Source of the DNA: an uncultured Mailhella sp.
GTDB taxonomy: Bacteria > Desulfobacterota > Desulfovibrionia > Desulfovibrionales > Desulfovibrionaceae
Length of the DNA: 43,772 nt
Direction: 5' to 3'
NCBI GenBank assembly: GCA_944322695.1
Contig: CALUPQ010000004.1
Coordinates: 1-43,772 of the forward strand
Shown: positions 26,680-35,341 of the stretch, piece by piece
Numbering within the stretch: position 1 is the stretch's first letter
Layout of the letters: every line of letters begins with the position of its first letter
Program-made: the position numbers and the translations under genes
Notes under the pieces: generated by a model
What the model saw: only the letters and a program-made list of their open reading frames with translations
What the model was told of the DNA's origin: nothing
Database searches by the model: none

Positions 26680-27168
26680 TCAGGAAGGGAATGAAAGACG
26701 CATCTGATGCCAGGCCACGTCCCCGTGAGTAGAAGAGGAAAGTCCCTCGTCCACAAATCCGAAGGAGGCATAATAGGGAATGAGCCTCTCCTTGCAGGTA
26801 AGGACCACGCCCTTCTTTCCCCTTTCGCGCGACGCCTGAACCAGAGTTCTCACCAGCATGGCGGCATAACCTCTTCTGCGGTATTCGGGCAGCGTATTGA
26901 GACCGAACACCATCTGCCAGCAGCCGTCCGGCCTGTGCAGGGAAGCATCGGCATACATCTCGTCCCGCAGGTCCGGCTCGTCCGTGGCCATGCCGTCAAT
27001 GAAGGATACAAGACGCCCTTCCTCGAACAGAAGCCAGAAGCAGTCCGCATAGGACTCAAGCCTTGCTCTGAGCTCCTCTTCCGTGGCCGCCTCCTGCAAA
27101 GGAAAACAGCGTCTTTCCACTTCGGCGACGGCCGCAAGGTCGGCCATGGTCGCATGACGTATCAGCAT
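26680..27168 (-). CDS. GNAT family N-acetyltransferase
   Basis: Acetyl-CoA-dependent acetyltransferase with unknown acceptor. The 162-residue product has the GNAT order: an N-terminal MLIRHATMADLAAVAEVERR, the central strand FGLNTLPEYRRRGYAAMLV with the acetyl-CoA pyrophosphate loop RRRGYA, and the C-terminal IPYYASFGFVDEG. AAAGGA 9 bases upstream selects the ATG at 27168; an in-frame TTG immediately before it is unlikely to be used. It is the last gene of the operon with the radical SAM and TraB-GNAT genes (51-base gap). Linkage suggests it modifies a product of the other two. Confidence 0.85.
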   Translation of the reverse strand: MLIRHATMADLAAVAEVERRCFPLQEAATEEELRARLESYADCFWLLFEEGRLVSFIDGMATDEPDLRDEMYADASLHRPDGCWQMVFGLNTLPEYRRRGYAAMLVRTLVQASRERGKKGVVLTCKERLIPYYASFGFVDEGLSSSTHGDVAWHQMRLSFPS

Positions 27169-27219
27169 CAATCCATCCTTTCCGGCAAAGCCCTTGGGCC
27201 TGCCGCATTTTCCCCGCGA

Positions 27220-28266
27220 TTATCCCGCGCAGGGAGCTTCAAAACGTTTGGCACAGGAAACACAGGCTTCGGGCGGACACGCCGTCTGCACTCTGGCGCG
27301 AAAGTCCGCGTACTCCGCCTTATCCCATATGTCCACCGGACTTTGCTGAAGAACGTTGCCGAACACCGTGCGTCCGCGTTCCACCGCATTAATCGGCACG
27401 TTCAGATACACGCAGGGAGAAATCTGTCCCTCCGCATCCACGTACATGGTTCTGTGCGCCCTCTCCCGGCAGCACGGAGCCGGTTCAGGAGCCGGAAGCG
27501 AGGCGTAGAAATCGCGCCCGAGAGCGCGCACCTTTGCCCCCACATCCTCCAGCACCACGCGCGCGGCCTCAATCTTTTCCCTTTCATGAGGAGCGAAGGC
27601 CTCCTTCGCCATCTCGGGAGAAGGAATGTAGTCCATGGTGCTGATGACCGCCGCATGCACCCCCCAGTCCTCCATGAGCCCGGGCAGTCCCCGCACGGCC
27701 TCCACGCCGGAAGAAAGCATGAGATAGGCCAGGTGGATTTCCAGATGTACGGCATTCTTCTCCTGCCGCGCCTTCTGCAGAAGACGCACGGCTTCTTCCA
27801 CGCGGGAAAAGGGCACGTTCGCCCGCGCACTGTTGCTGACCTCGTCCGTTCCCGTCAGGGAAAAGGCCACGATGTCCATGCCGCTCTCCACAATGCGCCC
27901 GGCGAGCTCCTCATCCATGCGCAGCCCGCAGGTCGTGGTGGACACGGCGCACCCGGCCTTTCTTGCCAGAGAGACGAAATCCATGAAATGCGGGTTCAGG
28001 AAAGGTTCGCCCCAGCCCTGCAGGTGCACGCGCCGTGCCTTGAGCAGCACGGGCCAGAGCGCGGCAAAGGTTTCGGGCGCCATGTGACGGCTCTTCCATT
28101 CGCCGGAGCGCGTGGTATGCGGGCAATAGGTGCATTTTCCCATGCAGCAGGAAGTCACTTCCACCTGCAGGCACTCCAGCGGCCGCGGATGAAAAAACTC
28201 CCTCACATCCTGCCACAGGCCTGGCCCGCGAAACTGCGCAAACAACCGTTCCACATCAGATGCCAT
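27220..28266 (-). CDS. Radical SAM protein with SPASM-like C-terminus
   Basis: Iron-sulfur enzyme generating a 5'-deoxyadenosyl radical. The 348-residue product has the CxxxCxxC cluster motif at Cys41, Cys45 and Cys48, then HLQGWGEPFLNP, the typical GGEP-like SAM contact, STTTCG and FSLTG. The C-terminal third has seven more cysteines: Cys265, 266, 285 (ISPCVYLN), 330, 335, 338 and 346. This is a SPASM/twitch-like arrangement for extra clusters, as in peptide-modifying enzymes and anaerobic sulfatase-maturating enzymes. GGAGGAG precedes the ATG. Only 12 bases separate it from the 888-residue TraB-GNAT gene, so the two almost certainly act together. The substrate is unknown. Confidence 0.85.
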   Translation of the reverse strand: MASDVERLFAQFRGPGLWQDVREFFHPRPLECLQVEVTSCCMGKCTYCPHTTRSGEWKSRHMAPETFAALWPVLLKARRVHLQGWGEPFLNPHFMDFVSLARKAGCAVSTTTCGLRMDEELAGRIVESGMDIVAFSLTGTDEVSNSARANVPFSRVEEAVRLLQKARQEKNAVHLEIHLAYLMLSSGVEAVRGLPGLMEDWGVHAAVISTMDYIPSPEMAKEAFAPHEREKIEAARVVLEDVGAKVRALGRDFYASLPAPEPAPCCRERAHRTMYVDAEGQISPCVYLNVPINAVERGRTVFGNVLQQSPVDIWDKAEYADFRARVQTACPPEACVSCAKRFEAPCAG

Positions 28267-28278
28267 GATTCTCCTCCC

Positions 28279-30945
28279 CTAAACCATCCAGCTCGTTTCC
28301 AGATGCGGCATGGACTCGAAGGCGCCCCACTTCTTCTTGAAGAAGGTAATGCCTCCGTCTATGCCGAGGCCGAGGTTCAGCACCGTCTGCCCCCGCTTGC
28401 CGGCCTCTTCCGCCAGCTCATGCAAAAGAGCGTCGCTCACGCCGGGCGGACAGTCGTCATGCCGGAAGGCGAACATGTAGAACGCCGTGCCGAGGGCGCT
28501 GTAATCGCCCACGGCCATGGCAAGCAGCCTGCCCGAAGGGTTGCGCGCGGCAAAGAGCACGGCGTCTGGAGAGCTTTTCACATACGTCCCCACTCGGCCG
28601 AAAATATGCCGCGTGCCCGGAGCGAGGGTTCGCACCTTGAGATAATGGTCCACCAGCGCGTCGTGCTCCGGCCCCCATTCCTCCACGGACACGACGGCCT
28701 CGCGTTCCGCCCGGCGCAGCATGTTGCGCAGCTTCTGCCCGGGGGTATGCGGAAGATTCACGCACCACCACGCGTCGCGCTCCACCACGGCCTGTGCCGG
28801 AGCCGAGGAAGGAATGGCCGCGGCCAGAACCGTGATGCGCCGGAGATTCGGCATGGCAAGCGCACAGGCCACGGCCTTCTCAAGCCGCTCCTCATAGGCT
28901 GCGCCGGCGACGCCGCAGACGGAAAGCTCGTCCTGGGCGGGAAAGGCCACAAGGGTGCAGCTGTCCTCCGTGGTCCATGCCGCAAAGCCCTCGCAGGAAC
29001 GAAGCGTTCTGCCGGACACGGGCCGCACGTAGGAAGGAATCTGCTCCGGAACAATGGCCCGGGCGCCGAGGTCGGCAAGCTGGCGGCCGGAAGAGGGACC
29101 GTGCATGGCCGTCCGGCCGGAATGCGAAGCCGAAACTTCCCGCTCCAGCGCGGAGGAGCGCACGTTTTCCGGAGCCTTTTCCCACACGGGAGCATCGGGA
29201 TTGCCGGGCAGCACCACGGAATCGTCACGGCGAATCCAGGCCGAAAAGCGATGCTTCATCGTCGGCAGCACGCGCGTGACGGTAAAGCCGTCCTCGGCCA
29301 GCATGTTCCGCAGATTTATCATGTGGGCCGCTCCCACGAACACTGCCGTGCCGCCCCGCTCGATATAGGGACGCATGCGCTCGCGGAAGCGCTGGTCGCG
29401 CACGCTGATGATGGTTCCCGTACGGGTGGGGAACTCGGCGCTCGTGCCCATCATGCCCATGAGGTCCCCGGCCAAGTATCGCGAACAGTTGCTTTTCATG
29501 AGCTTCGGCCAGAAGGAGCAGTCCTTCATGAACTTCACGATACGCGGCATGGGCGCGGATTCCAGCGAGGCTATCTGTTCGGCAAGGCTTTCCATGCCCA
29601 TGACGGACTTGCCCATGTCCAGCGCTATGTTCCACACCTCAAGGTCCACGGAATTCGTCCAGCCGTTGCGCTCAAGATAGGCCGTCCAGAGGGAGAAGAA
29701 GGCGTACCACTGGCGGCTTTCGGCAAGGACCTTGCGCACGTCGATGGTGCGCTCCTTCTGAAATCCCGCCAGTTTCGCCCAGAAGCCCTCCGGGCCGTAA
29801 ACCGTACGCTCGAGACGGCAAATCTCCTCCTCGGAAAGAAACTGCGCCACGCGCGGGGCGTCCGGCTCCGGCGTGCGGCCTATGCGGGCCACCTCGTCCA
29901 TGCTGTCGGAATCTATGGGGCCCTCCAGAAGCACGGTGTCCACCTGCTCGAAAAGACGACGCAGGGAATGCTCGAAGGAATAGCAGAAAAAGTGGGCGGA
30001 ACCGCCTATCCACGACGTACGGCCGTTCTTGTCCAGCCGCCAGAGCATGGCGCAGGGGCGCTGCTTGGGCAGAGAGTCGAAAAACTTCCAGCGAGAAATC
30101 TCCTGCCCCCCGGAAGAGGCCATGTTCATGGCCAGCAGCGCGGCCATGTCGGAAAGCGCGGCCTTCGCTCCGTGTCCGGCGGAAGGCTGCCATACCGCAA
30201 GGCGGTACGGAGCGCTCTCCACGCCGCCCCACTTGCGCTTGAAGCGGGTGATGCCCTCGTTCACGCCGAGCCCGAGCAGGATGGAGTCCTTTCCTTCGGC
30301 GCGGGCCCTCTCCAGCATTTCGGCGAAAAGCAAATCCGGCGCATGAGGCACGTAATGGGCTTTGGAATGGGCGCCCAGCACGTAGCTTACCTGATGCGGC
30401 AGGGAATAATCCAGGAGCAGGCAGGCTGCGAGCTGCCCTTCGGCATCCCAGGCGTTGAGCAGACGTATGTCCGCATCGCCTGCAAGAGCGGCGGCCGTTC
30501 CCGAATAAAGCTGACGTATGCGCGGAGGCAGAGGAAGACGCCCCATGAACTCCGCCCACAAACGCCGGTGCTCCGACGTGAAGACGCGCGTCTCATCCAC
30601 CACGAGGCGCTCGCGAGCATGGCGCACCGGCCCGCGCAGGCGGGAAGGCACGGGAGCGGCGGCATCGAGCGTGTAGTACACGTCGCTGTCCTGCACGTAT
30701 TCCTTCAGGTGTTCCGGCATCTGCGGCGCAATGGCAAAGCAGTCTTCGGGCTTCACTCGCCGCATGGCCTCCTCCAGAGCAGCCTCAAAGCGCCGGGTGG
30801 AGAACTCGCCTTCCAGCGGATAGCCTATGGCCATGAGCCAGTCGTCCGCCGCAACGAAGACATGGCCGTCCACCTCGAAGGAACGGCCGTGGGAAAGAGC
30901 TTCCAGCAGAGGACGGGAATGTTCGGGAACAGAGACTTCGGGCAT
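28279..30945 (-). CDS. Three-domain GNAT/FemAB-like - TraB/GumN-like - GNAT/FemAB-like protein
   Basis: An 888-residue protein with an unusual build. Residues 1-255 are a GNAT/FemAB- or DUF2156-like acyltransferase domain ending in LGLGVNEGITRFKRKWGG (224-241). Residues 297-570 resemble the TraB/PrgY/GumN family, linked to Tiki-type metalloproteases: WIGGSAHFF (312-320, GSAH motif), LLEGP (339-343) and VFVGAAHM (535-542). Residues 640-888 are a second acyltransferase-like domain with LGLGIDGGITFFKKKWGA (858-875), clearly related to the first. No signal peptide or transmembrane helix is apparent. AAGGAG precedes the chosen ATG; the open frame extends to 31182 in non-coding sequence. Domain assignments are by motif recognition; the cellular role is unknown. 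Confidence 0.75.
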   Translation of the reverse strand: MPEVSVPEHSRPLLEALSHGRSFEVDGHVFVAADDWLMAIGYPLEGEFSTRRFEAALEEAMRRVKPEDCFAIAPQMPEHLKEYVQDSDVYYTLDAAAPVPSRLRGPVRHARERLVVDETRVFTSEHRRLWAEFMGRLPLPPRIRQLYSGTAAALAGDADIRLLNAWDAEGQLAACLLLDYSLPHQVSYVLGAHSKAHYVPHAPDLLFAEMLERARAEGKDSILLGLGVNEGITRFKRKWGGVESAPYRLAVWQPSAGHGAKAALSDMAALLAMNMASSGGQEISRWKFFDSLPKQRPCAMLWRLDKNGRTSWIGGSAHFFCYSFEHSLRRLFEQVDTVLLEGPIDSDSMDEVARIGRTPEPDAPRVAQFLSEEEICRLERTVYGPEGFWAKLAGFQKERTIDVRKVLAESRQWYAFFSLWTAYLERNGWTNSVDLEVWNIALDMGKSVMGMESLAEQIASLESAPMPRIVKFMKDCSFWPKLMKSNCSRYLAGDLMGMMGTSAEFPTRTGTIISVRDQRFRERMRPYIERGGTAVFVGAAHMINLRNMLAEDGFTVTRVLPTMKHRFSAWIRRDDSVVLPGNPDAPVWEKAPENVRSSALEREVSASHSGRTAMHGPSSGRQLADLGARAIVPEQIPSYVRPVSGRTLRSCEGFAAWTTEDSCTLVAFPAQDELSVCGVAGAAYEERLEKAVACALAMPNLRRITVLAAAIPSSAPAQAVVERDAWWCVNLPHTPGQKLRNMLRRAEREAVVSVEEWGPEHDALVDHYLKVRTLAPGTRHIFGRVGTYVKSSPDAVLFAARNPSGRLLAMAVGDYSALGTAFYMFAFRHDDCPPGVSDALLHELAEEAGKRGQTVLNLGLGIDGGITFFKKKWGAFESMPHLETSWMV

Positions 30946-31407
30946 GGGCAGACTCCTTGGCTCGCTTGTGACGAATATGCCATAATGCCGCCCATGGGTA
31001 AAGAAGCGCTTCCCCTTTCCAGAGGGGAGCCACATGCTTCCGCCGCCCCTGAGACACAGCAGACCGAGTGCTAGATTATCCTTGCATAACAGCAAGATAG
31101 CCTTCACGAAAAAACTTGAAAAATCTGTCTTCCCTCCGGCCAGGCCTTTTTGCCGCACTATCCCAGCCACGGGCCTCCGCACAGATTCAAAAACGTTGCC
31201 GCGCTTTTCATGCCGAAAAAACCATGACGGACAGGTCCGCCTGAATACCGTATCCGTACCCGGTCTTCTTCATTAATATATGAAGAGCTCCCTTCCGGCA
31301 TAGCCTGTTCAGGGCCTTCGGCTCTTTCCGTCATGCCTTTCCCCGCCGAAGTATGAAAATACCGGCAGCACGGCAGGCCTTTTTTCAGCGCCAGGTCATG
31401 TCCGGCT
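30946..31407. other. Divergent intergenic region, TraB-GNAT operon to tauE-like gene
   Basis: No gene is supported. It holds a leader hairpin for the minus-strand operon (CCCCT-N6-AGGGG around 31013-31028). A weak minus-strand promoter-like pair (TTTACC, 17 bases, CATATT) lies near it. A 7-bp inverted repeat TCTTCAT-N6-ATGAAGA is at 31267-31286. Confidence 0.4.
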
Positions 31408-31465
31408 CCTTATCCCCCGCCCGGGGGAGCTGTTGCTCCTGATTGCCGGAGAGAAAGGGATAAGG
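31408..31465 (+). promoter_or_regulatory. Structured leader upstream of the TauE/SafE gene
   Basis: CCTTATCCC (31408-31416) is exactly complementary to GGGATAAGG (31457-31465), enclosing an inner hairpin GGAGC-TGTT-GCTCC (31426-31439). The element lies 42 bases before the start codon, which itself has no visible Shine-Dalgarno sequence. It may be a regulatory RNA structure or overlapping operators; I match it to no known riboswitch. Confidence 0.4.
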
Positions 31466-31507
31466 TAAAACTCCTGTTGTCCCCGTTCACCCCTTTCCCC
31501 TCTTGCT

Positions 31508-32320
31508 ATGTCCAATCTTCTGTCCATCCTGCTTGTTCTCGTCTGCGGCGGTTCGCTGGTGGGACTGCTCTCCGGCCTCTTCGGCATAGGCGGGGCGCTC
31601 ATCATCGTCCCTCTGCTCAACATTCTCTTCACCCACATGGGCATACCGGAATCCATGGTGCAGCACCTTGCCGTAGGAACCGCACCTTCCACCATGCTCG
31701 TCACATGCTTCACCACTTTTCTCGCCCACGCACGCATGGGCTCCATGAGCTGGGAGGCCTGGAAAAAGATGACGCCCGGCATCGTGGCCGGCTCCATCTG
31801 CGGAGCCCTGCTCGCACACGTCATCGACGGGCGCACGCTGGAAACGCTCTTCGGCGTCATCATCGTCATCATGGGCATACAGATGCTTGTGGGCTTCACG
31901 CCCAAGCCGCACGCCTTCATGAAGAAGCTCTATGTTCCCGTGAGTCTGTTCATCGGCATGCTGGCCAGCATGACCGGCGTGGCAGGTTCCCTTCAGCTCA
32001 TCATATTTCTGGCCTGGGCGGGCTACGCCTGGTGCGACTGCGTGGGTACCTCCGCAGCGCTGACTCTGCCCATTACCCTCACCTCCACCATAAGCTACAT
32101 GATTGTCGGCTGGAATGCCCCCTCGCTTCCCGAGTACTCCCTCGGCTACGTCTATCTTCCCGGCACGCTGGCCCTCATGATTCCGGGCATGATTATGGCC
32201 GTCGTCGGCGCAAAGCTCGCCCACTGGTCGAACCTGCCTACCGGCCTGCTCAAACGGGGGTTTGCGCTGTTCGGCATAGGCGTCGGCATCTCCATTCTCT
32301 GCAGAACGCTGGGCGCCTAG
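31508..32320 (+). CDS. TauE/SafE family sulfite/organosulfur anion exporter
   Basis: Inner-membrane permease of the TauE/SafE (DUF81) family; characterised members export sulfite, sulfoacetate or related anions. The 270-residue product has about eight hydrophobic helices arranged as two repeats, with the first-repeat motif GLLSGLFGIGGALIIVPLL and second-repeat GMLASMTGVAGSLQLIIFLA, the family hallmark. No ribosome-binding site is evident before this ATG; a structured leader stands upstream. In a sulfur-metabolising organism sulfite export is plausible, but the substrate is not shown by the sequence. Confidence 0.88.
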   Translation: MSNLLSILLVLVCGGSLVGLLSGLFGIGGALIIVPLLNILFTHMGIPESMVQHLAVGTAPSTMLVTCFTTFLAHARMGSMSWEAWKKMTPGIVAGSICGALLAHVIDGRTLETLFGVIIVIMGIQMLVGFTPKPHAFMKKLYVPVSLFIGMLASMTGVAGSLQLIIFLAWAGYAWCDCVGTSAALTLPITLTSTISYMIVGWNAPSLPEYSLGYVYLPGTLALMIPGMIMAVVGAKLAHWSNLPTGLLKRGFALFGIGVGISILCRTLGA

Positions 32321-32468
32321 GAACGGAAAGGCCGCCTGTCCACGGGTCCCGGCAAAACCGGCAAGGGTCTCACCCTCTTGTGTTCCCTTTGCGGGAAATC
32401 TACAATGACCCCGTCGGGTTTCCACTGTTGCGGCCCGTCTTCGTCAACCGAAAGCCCCCGAGGTCACC

Positions 32469-33977
32469 ATGTTTGAAAACGTCGTCCTGGGCAGACGCTG
32501 CAGCGACAAGGATTACAAGGAACAGGCCCCCCTTCTGCGCATGAAGCTCTTCGAAGCCCAGCGCCAGTGCATAGAACGTCGCATTCCCCTGCTCGTCACC
32601 ATTGCGGGCATCGATGGTTCGGGCCGGGGCGCCGTGGTCAACCTGCTCTCGGAGTGGATGGACAACAAATACGTGCACAACCACGTGTTCTGGATGGAAA
32701 CCGACGAAGAGAGGGAGCGCCCCCTCGACTGGCGCTACTGGCGCCGCCTTCCCGCCGCAGGTACCGTGGGCGTGTTCTTCGGCGGCTGGTACGGTCCGGC
32801 CATACGCCGCTTCTGCACAGGCGACATGAGCGAACTGGAATTCAACGCCCGTATGCACCACTACCGGGGACTGGAGGAAAGTCTTGCGGCCTCAGGCATG
32901 GCCATGGCCAAGATATGGCTGCATCTGGACGGAAAGGAACATGCCCGGCGCCTCAAAAAAAGACTGGAGCATAAGGAAGACCGGCACTTCACGCCGTACG
33001 ACAAAAAATCCTCGGAGCAGTACGGAGCCCTGGCCGACGCCGCCGCCAGCGCCATTACCATGACCGACAGGGCCTGCGCTCCCTGGACCGTCGTGGATGC
33101 CGCCGACGCCAATTACCGCAATCTCTCCGTGGCCCGCGCCGTCATTGCCGCCGTGGACAGAGCCGTTGCGGAACAGGAGGCAAAGAAGGCCGGCACCAAG
33201 GAAAAAATCACGCAGGAGTACGTGGTGTCCACACTGGACGCCATAGATTTGAGCGCCAAGGCCGACGGCGACACCTACGCCAAGGAGCTTGAAGAGCTTC
33301 AGACCGAACTTCGCGAGCTTTCCTACCGCGCATACCGGAAAGACATTTCGAGCACGCTTGTCTTCGAAGGCTGGGACGCCGCCGGAAAGGGCGGCTGCAT
33401 CCGCCGCCTCATGGCAGGCATAGACGCGCGCATAAGCAGGGCCATTCCCATAGGCTCGCCTTCCGATGAAGAACTGGCCCATCACTACCTGTGGCGCTTC
33501 TGGCGTCACATTCCCCGTGCGGGCTTCGTCACCGTGTACGACAGGTCATGGTACGGCCGCGTTCTGGTGGAGCGGGTGGAAGGACTCACCGCTCAGGAGG
33601 ACTGGAGCCGGGCCTATTCCGAAATCAACCTGTTCGAGGAACAGCTCATCGGTCAGGGCAACATTCTGATGAAGTTCTGGCTGCACCTCTCGCCGGAAGA
33701 GCAGCTGCGCCGCTTCCATGAGCGGGAACAGACGCCGTGGAAAAGGCACAAGCTCACCCCCGAAGACTGGCGCAACCGGGAACGCTGGCCCGACTATGTG
33801 CGCGCCGCGGACGAAATGTTCCTGCGTACGAGCACCTCCTACGCTCCGTGGCACATCATCCCCTCGGAAGACAAGAAATATGCCCGTCTCTCCGTACTGC
33901 GCGCCTACCGCGACCAGCTGAAACGGGCGCTCAAACATGCGGAGGACAAAAAAAAACAAGGCAGAGACAAAAAATAA
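32469..33977 (+). CDS. pap: Polyphosphate:AMP phosphotransferase (tandem PPK2)
   Basis: Transfers phosphate from polyphosphate to AMP, giving ADP. The 502-residue product contains two PPK2 domains, as in class II PPK2/PAP enzymes. The C-terminal copy has the intact Walker A-like FEGWDAAGKGG (299-309), DRSWYGR and a lid region rich in Arg and Lys. The N-terminal copy has a degenerate loop GIDGSGRG (47-54) and VFFGGWYG in place of DRSWYG, so it is probably structural. GAGGT precedes the ATG. It ends with a strong terminator. A role in energy or nucleotide balance during stress is inferred. Confidence 0.92.
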   Translation: MFENVVLGRRCSDKDYKEQAPLLRMKLFEAQRQCIERRIPLLVTIAGIDGSGRGAVVNLLSEWMDNKYVHNHVFWMETDEERERPLDWRYWRRLPAAGTVGVFFGGWYGPAIRRFCTGDMSELEFNARMHHYRGLEESLAASGMAMAKIWLHLDGKEHARRLKKRLEHKEDRHFTPYDKKSSEQYGALADAAASAITMTDRACAPWTVVDAADANYRNLSVARAVIAAVDRAVAEQEAKKAGTKEKITQEYVVSTLDAIDLSAKADGDTYAKELEELQTELRELSYRAYRKDISSTLVFEGWDAAGKGGCIRRLMAGIDARISRAIPIGSPSDEELAHHYLWRFWRHIPRAGFVTVYDRSWYGRVLVERVEGLTAQEDWSRAYSEINLFEEQLIGQGNILMKFWLHLSPEEQLRRFHEREQTPWKRHKLTPEDWRNRERWPDYVRAADEMFLRTSTSYAPWHIIPSEDKKYARLSVLRAYRDQLKRALKHAEDKKKQGRDKK

Positions 33978-34019
33978 CGGAACCTTACGCGCACAACACT
34001 TTGCACGGATTTTCCCGGA

Positions 34020-34062
34020 GAGCATAAATGTCGAATGACGACATTTATGCTCTCTTTTTCTT
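34020..34062 (+). terminator. Rho-independent terminator of pap
   Basis: GAGCATAAATGTCG (34020-34033) and CGACATTTATGCTC (34039-34052) form a 14-bp perfect stem with loop AATGA, followed by TCTTTTTCTT. It begins 43 bases after the stop codon. Confidence 0.9.
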
Positions 34063-34133
34063 GCCACCCTATCTATTAACGGATAAGGTGCGTAGAACAC
34101 ATCCTTATATCTTTGATTTCCAAAGGAGGCCAC

Positions 34134-35321
34134 ATGGCTGAAGTCTCTCAAGAAAAGCTCCTCTTGCAAGAGGAAATCAACAATCTTTCCGCACAGATGA
34201 GGGAGATTGCCGCCGCCATTTTCGCCGAGCCTGAGCTGGGATATCAGGAATTCAAGTCCTCCGCCCGTCTTGCCGACTTCCTGGAATCCTGCAACTTCCA
34301 GGTCGAGCGCGGCCTCCTGAACATGCCTACCGCCTTCCATGCCACCTTCGGCTCCGGCGAAGGCCCCCATGTGGCGTTTCTTGCGGAATTCGACGCGCTG
34401 CCCAACCTCGGCCACGCCTGCGGACACAACCTGTTCGGCACGGCCTCCTGCGCCGCCGCCGTGGCGCTCTCCCGTCATCTGCCCGCCGGTACCGTGCACG
34501 TGTTCGGCACCCCCGCCGAAGAAGGCAACGTGCGTGACGCCGGAGGCAAGGTTCCCATGACGGACGCCGGTCTCTTCGACAAGATGGATGCCGTCATCGC
34601 CGCCCATGCCGAAGGCCGCACCATTCTCAAGCAGCAGCTCATTTCCCGCGCCAACCTGGAAATGGACTTCAAGGGCAAGGCGGCCCACGCCGCCGGCGCT
34701 CCCGAACAGGGCATCAACGCCATGGACGCCGCGGCTCTCGCCGTCATGGGCATCAACAGCCTGCGCCAGCACATGACCCGCGACGTGCGCATACACGGTC
34801 TGCTCACCGATACCGGCACCTCCATCAACACCATTCCCGAATTCGCCCGCCTGCGCTACGGCGTGCGCGCCCGCAAGCCCGAAACCCTCAACAACGCCAT
34901 AGAACGCGTGGTCAACTGCGCCCGCTGCTGCGCCCAGGCGCTCGGCTGCCAGTTCTCCTACCGCCACTCCGCCCATCCCTACTACACCATGCGCCACAAC
35001 ATGCCCCTGCTGGAAGACTTCGCCGCCAACCTCGACCTCCTGGGCGAAAGCTATATTAAGGAAGTGCCGAGCAGCTACTCCACCGACATGGGCAATGTCA
35101 GCTTCAAGGCTCCCACCATCCATCCCTACATCTCCATCGGCGGCGCGCATCTTGTGGGGCACACTCCGGCCTTTGCGGAAGCCAGCAATTCCGAAGGCGG
35201 CTTCAAGGGCATGCTCGTCGCGGCGAAGGCCATGTCCATGACCGGCTACGACGTGCTCACCAGCGAAGAGCTCCGTCGAAGCATCCGTACGGCGTTCGAA
35301 ACGCTTGACGACCTCGACTGA
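34134..35321 (+). CDS. M20 family amidohydrolase, aminobenzoyl-glutamate-hydrolase-like
   Basis: Zinc-dependent peptidase/amidohydrolase of the M20D group, relatives of which split p-aminobenzoyl-glutamate, indole-3-acetyl or N-acyl amino acids. The 395-residue product has PELGYQEFKSS, FLAEFDALPN (83-91), the metal-binding HACGHN (94-99), GTPAEEG with catalytic Glu129/130, and a dimerisation insert around AAHAAGAPEQGINAMD. No signal peptide. AAAGGAGG 4 bases before the ATG at 34134 is a near-perfect ribosome-binding site and sets the start. The AbgT transporter gene follows, as in abgABT systems, so import and hydrolysis of an aryl- or acyl-glutamate-like compound is the likely task. Confidence 0.9.
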   Translation: MAEVSQEKLLLQEEINNLSAQMREIAAAIFAEPELGYQEFKSSARLADFLESCNFQVERGLLNMPTAFHATFGSGEGPHVAFLAEFDALPNLGHACGHNLFGTASCAAAVALSRHLPAGTVHVFGTPAEEGNVRDAGGKVPMTDAGLFDKMDAVIAAHAEGRTILKQQLISRANLEMDFKGKAAHAAGAPEQGINAMDAAALAVMGINSLRQHMTRDVRIHGLLTDTGTSINTIPEFARLRYGVRARKPETLNNAIERVVNCARCCAQALGCQFSYRHSAHPYYTMRHNMPLLEDFAANLDLLGESYIKEVPSSYSTDMGNVSFKAPTIHPYISIGGAHLVGHTPAFAEASNSEGGFKGMLVAAKAMSMTGYDVLTSEELRRSIRTAFETLDDLD

Positions 35322-35341
35322 TACCACTTATCCAGACTCCC

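Noticed and set aside
26707-31074. A 1455-residue plus-strand open frame opposite the GNAT, radical SAM and TraB-GNAT genes
   Set aside because: Rich in His, Arg and Gly, without domains or ribosome-binding site; an antisense shadow of the three minus-strand genes.
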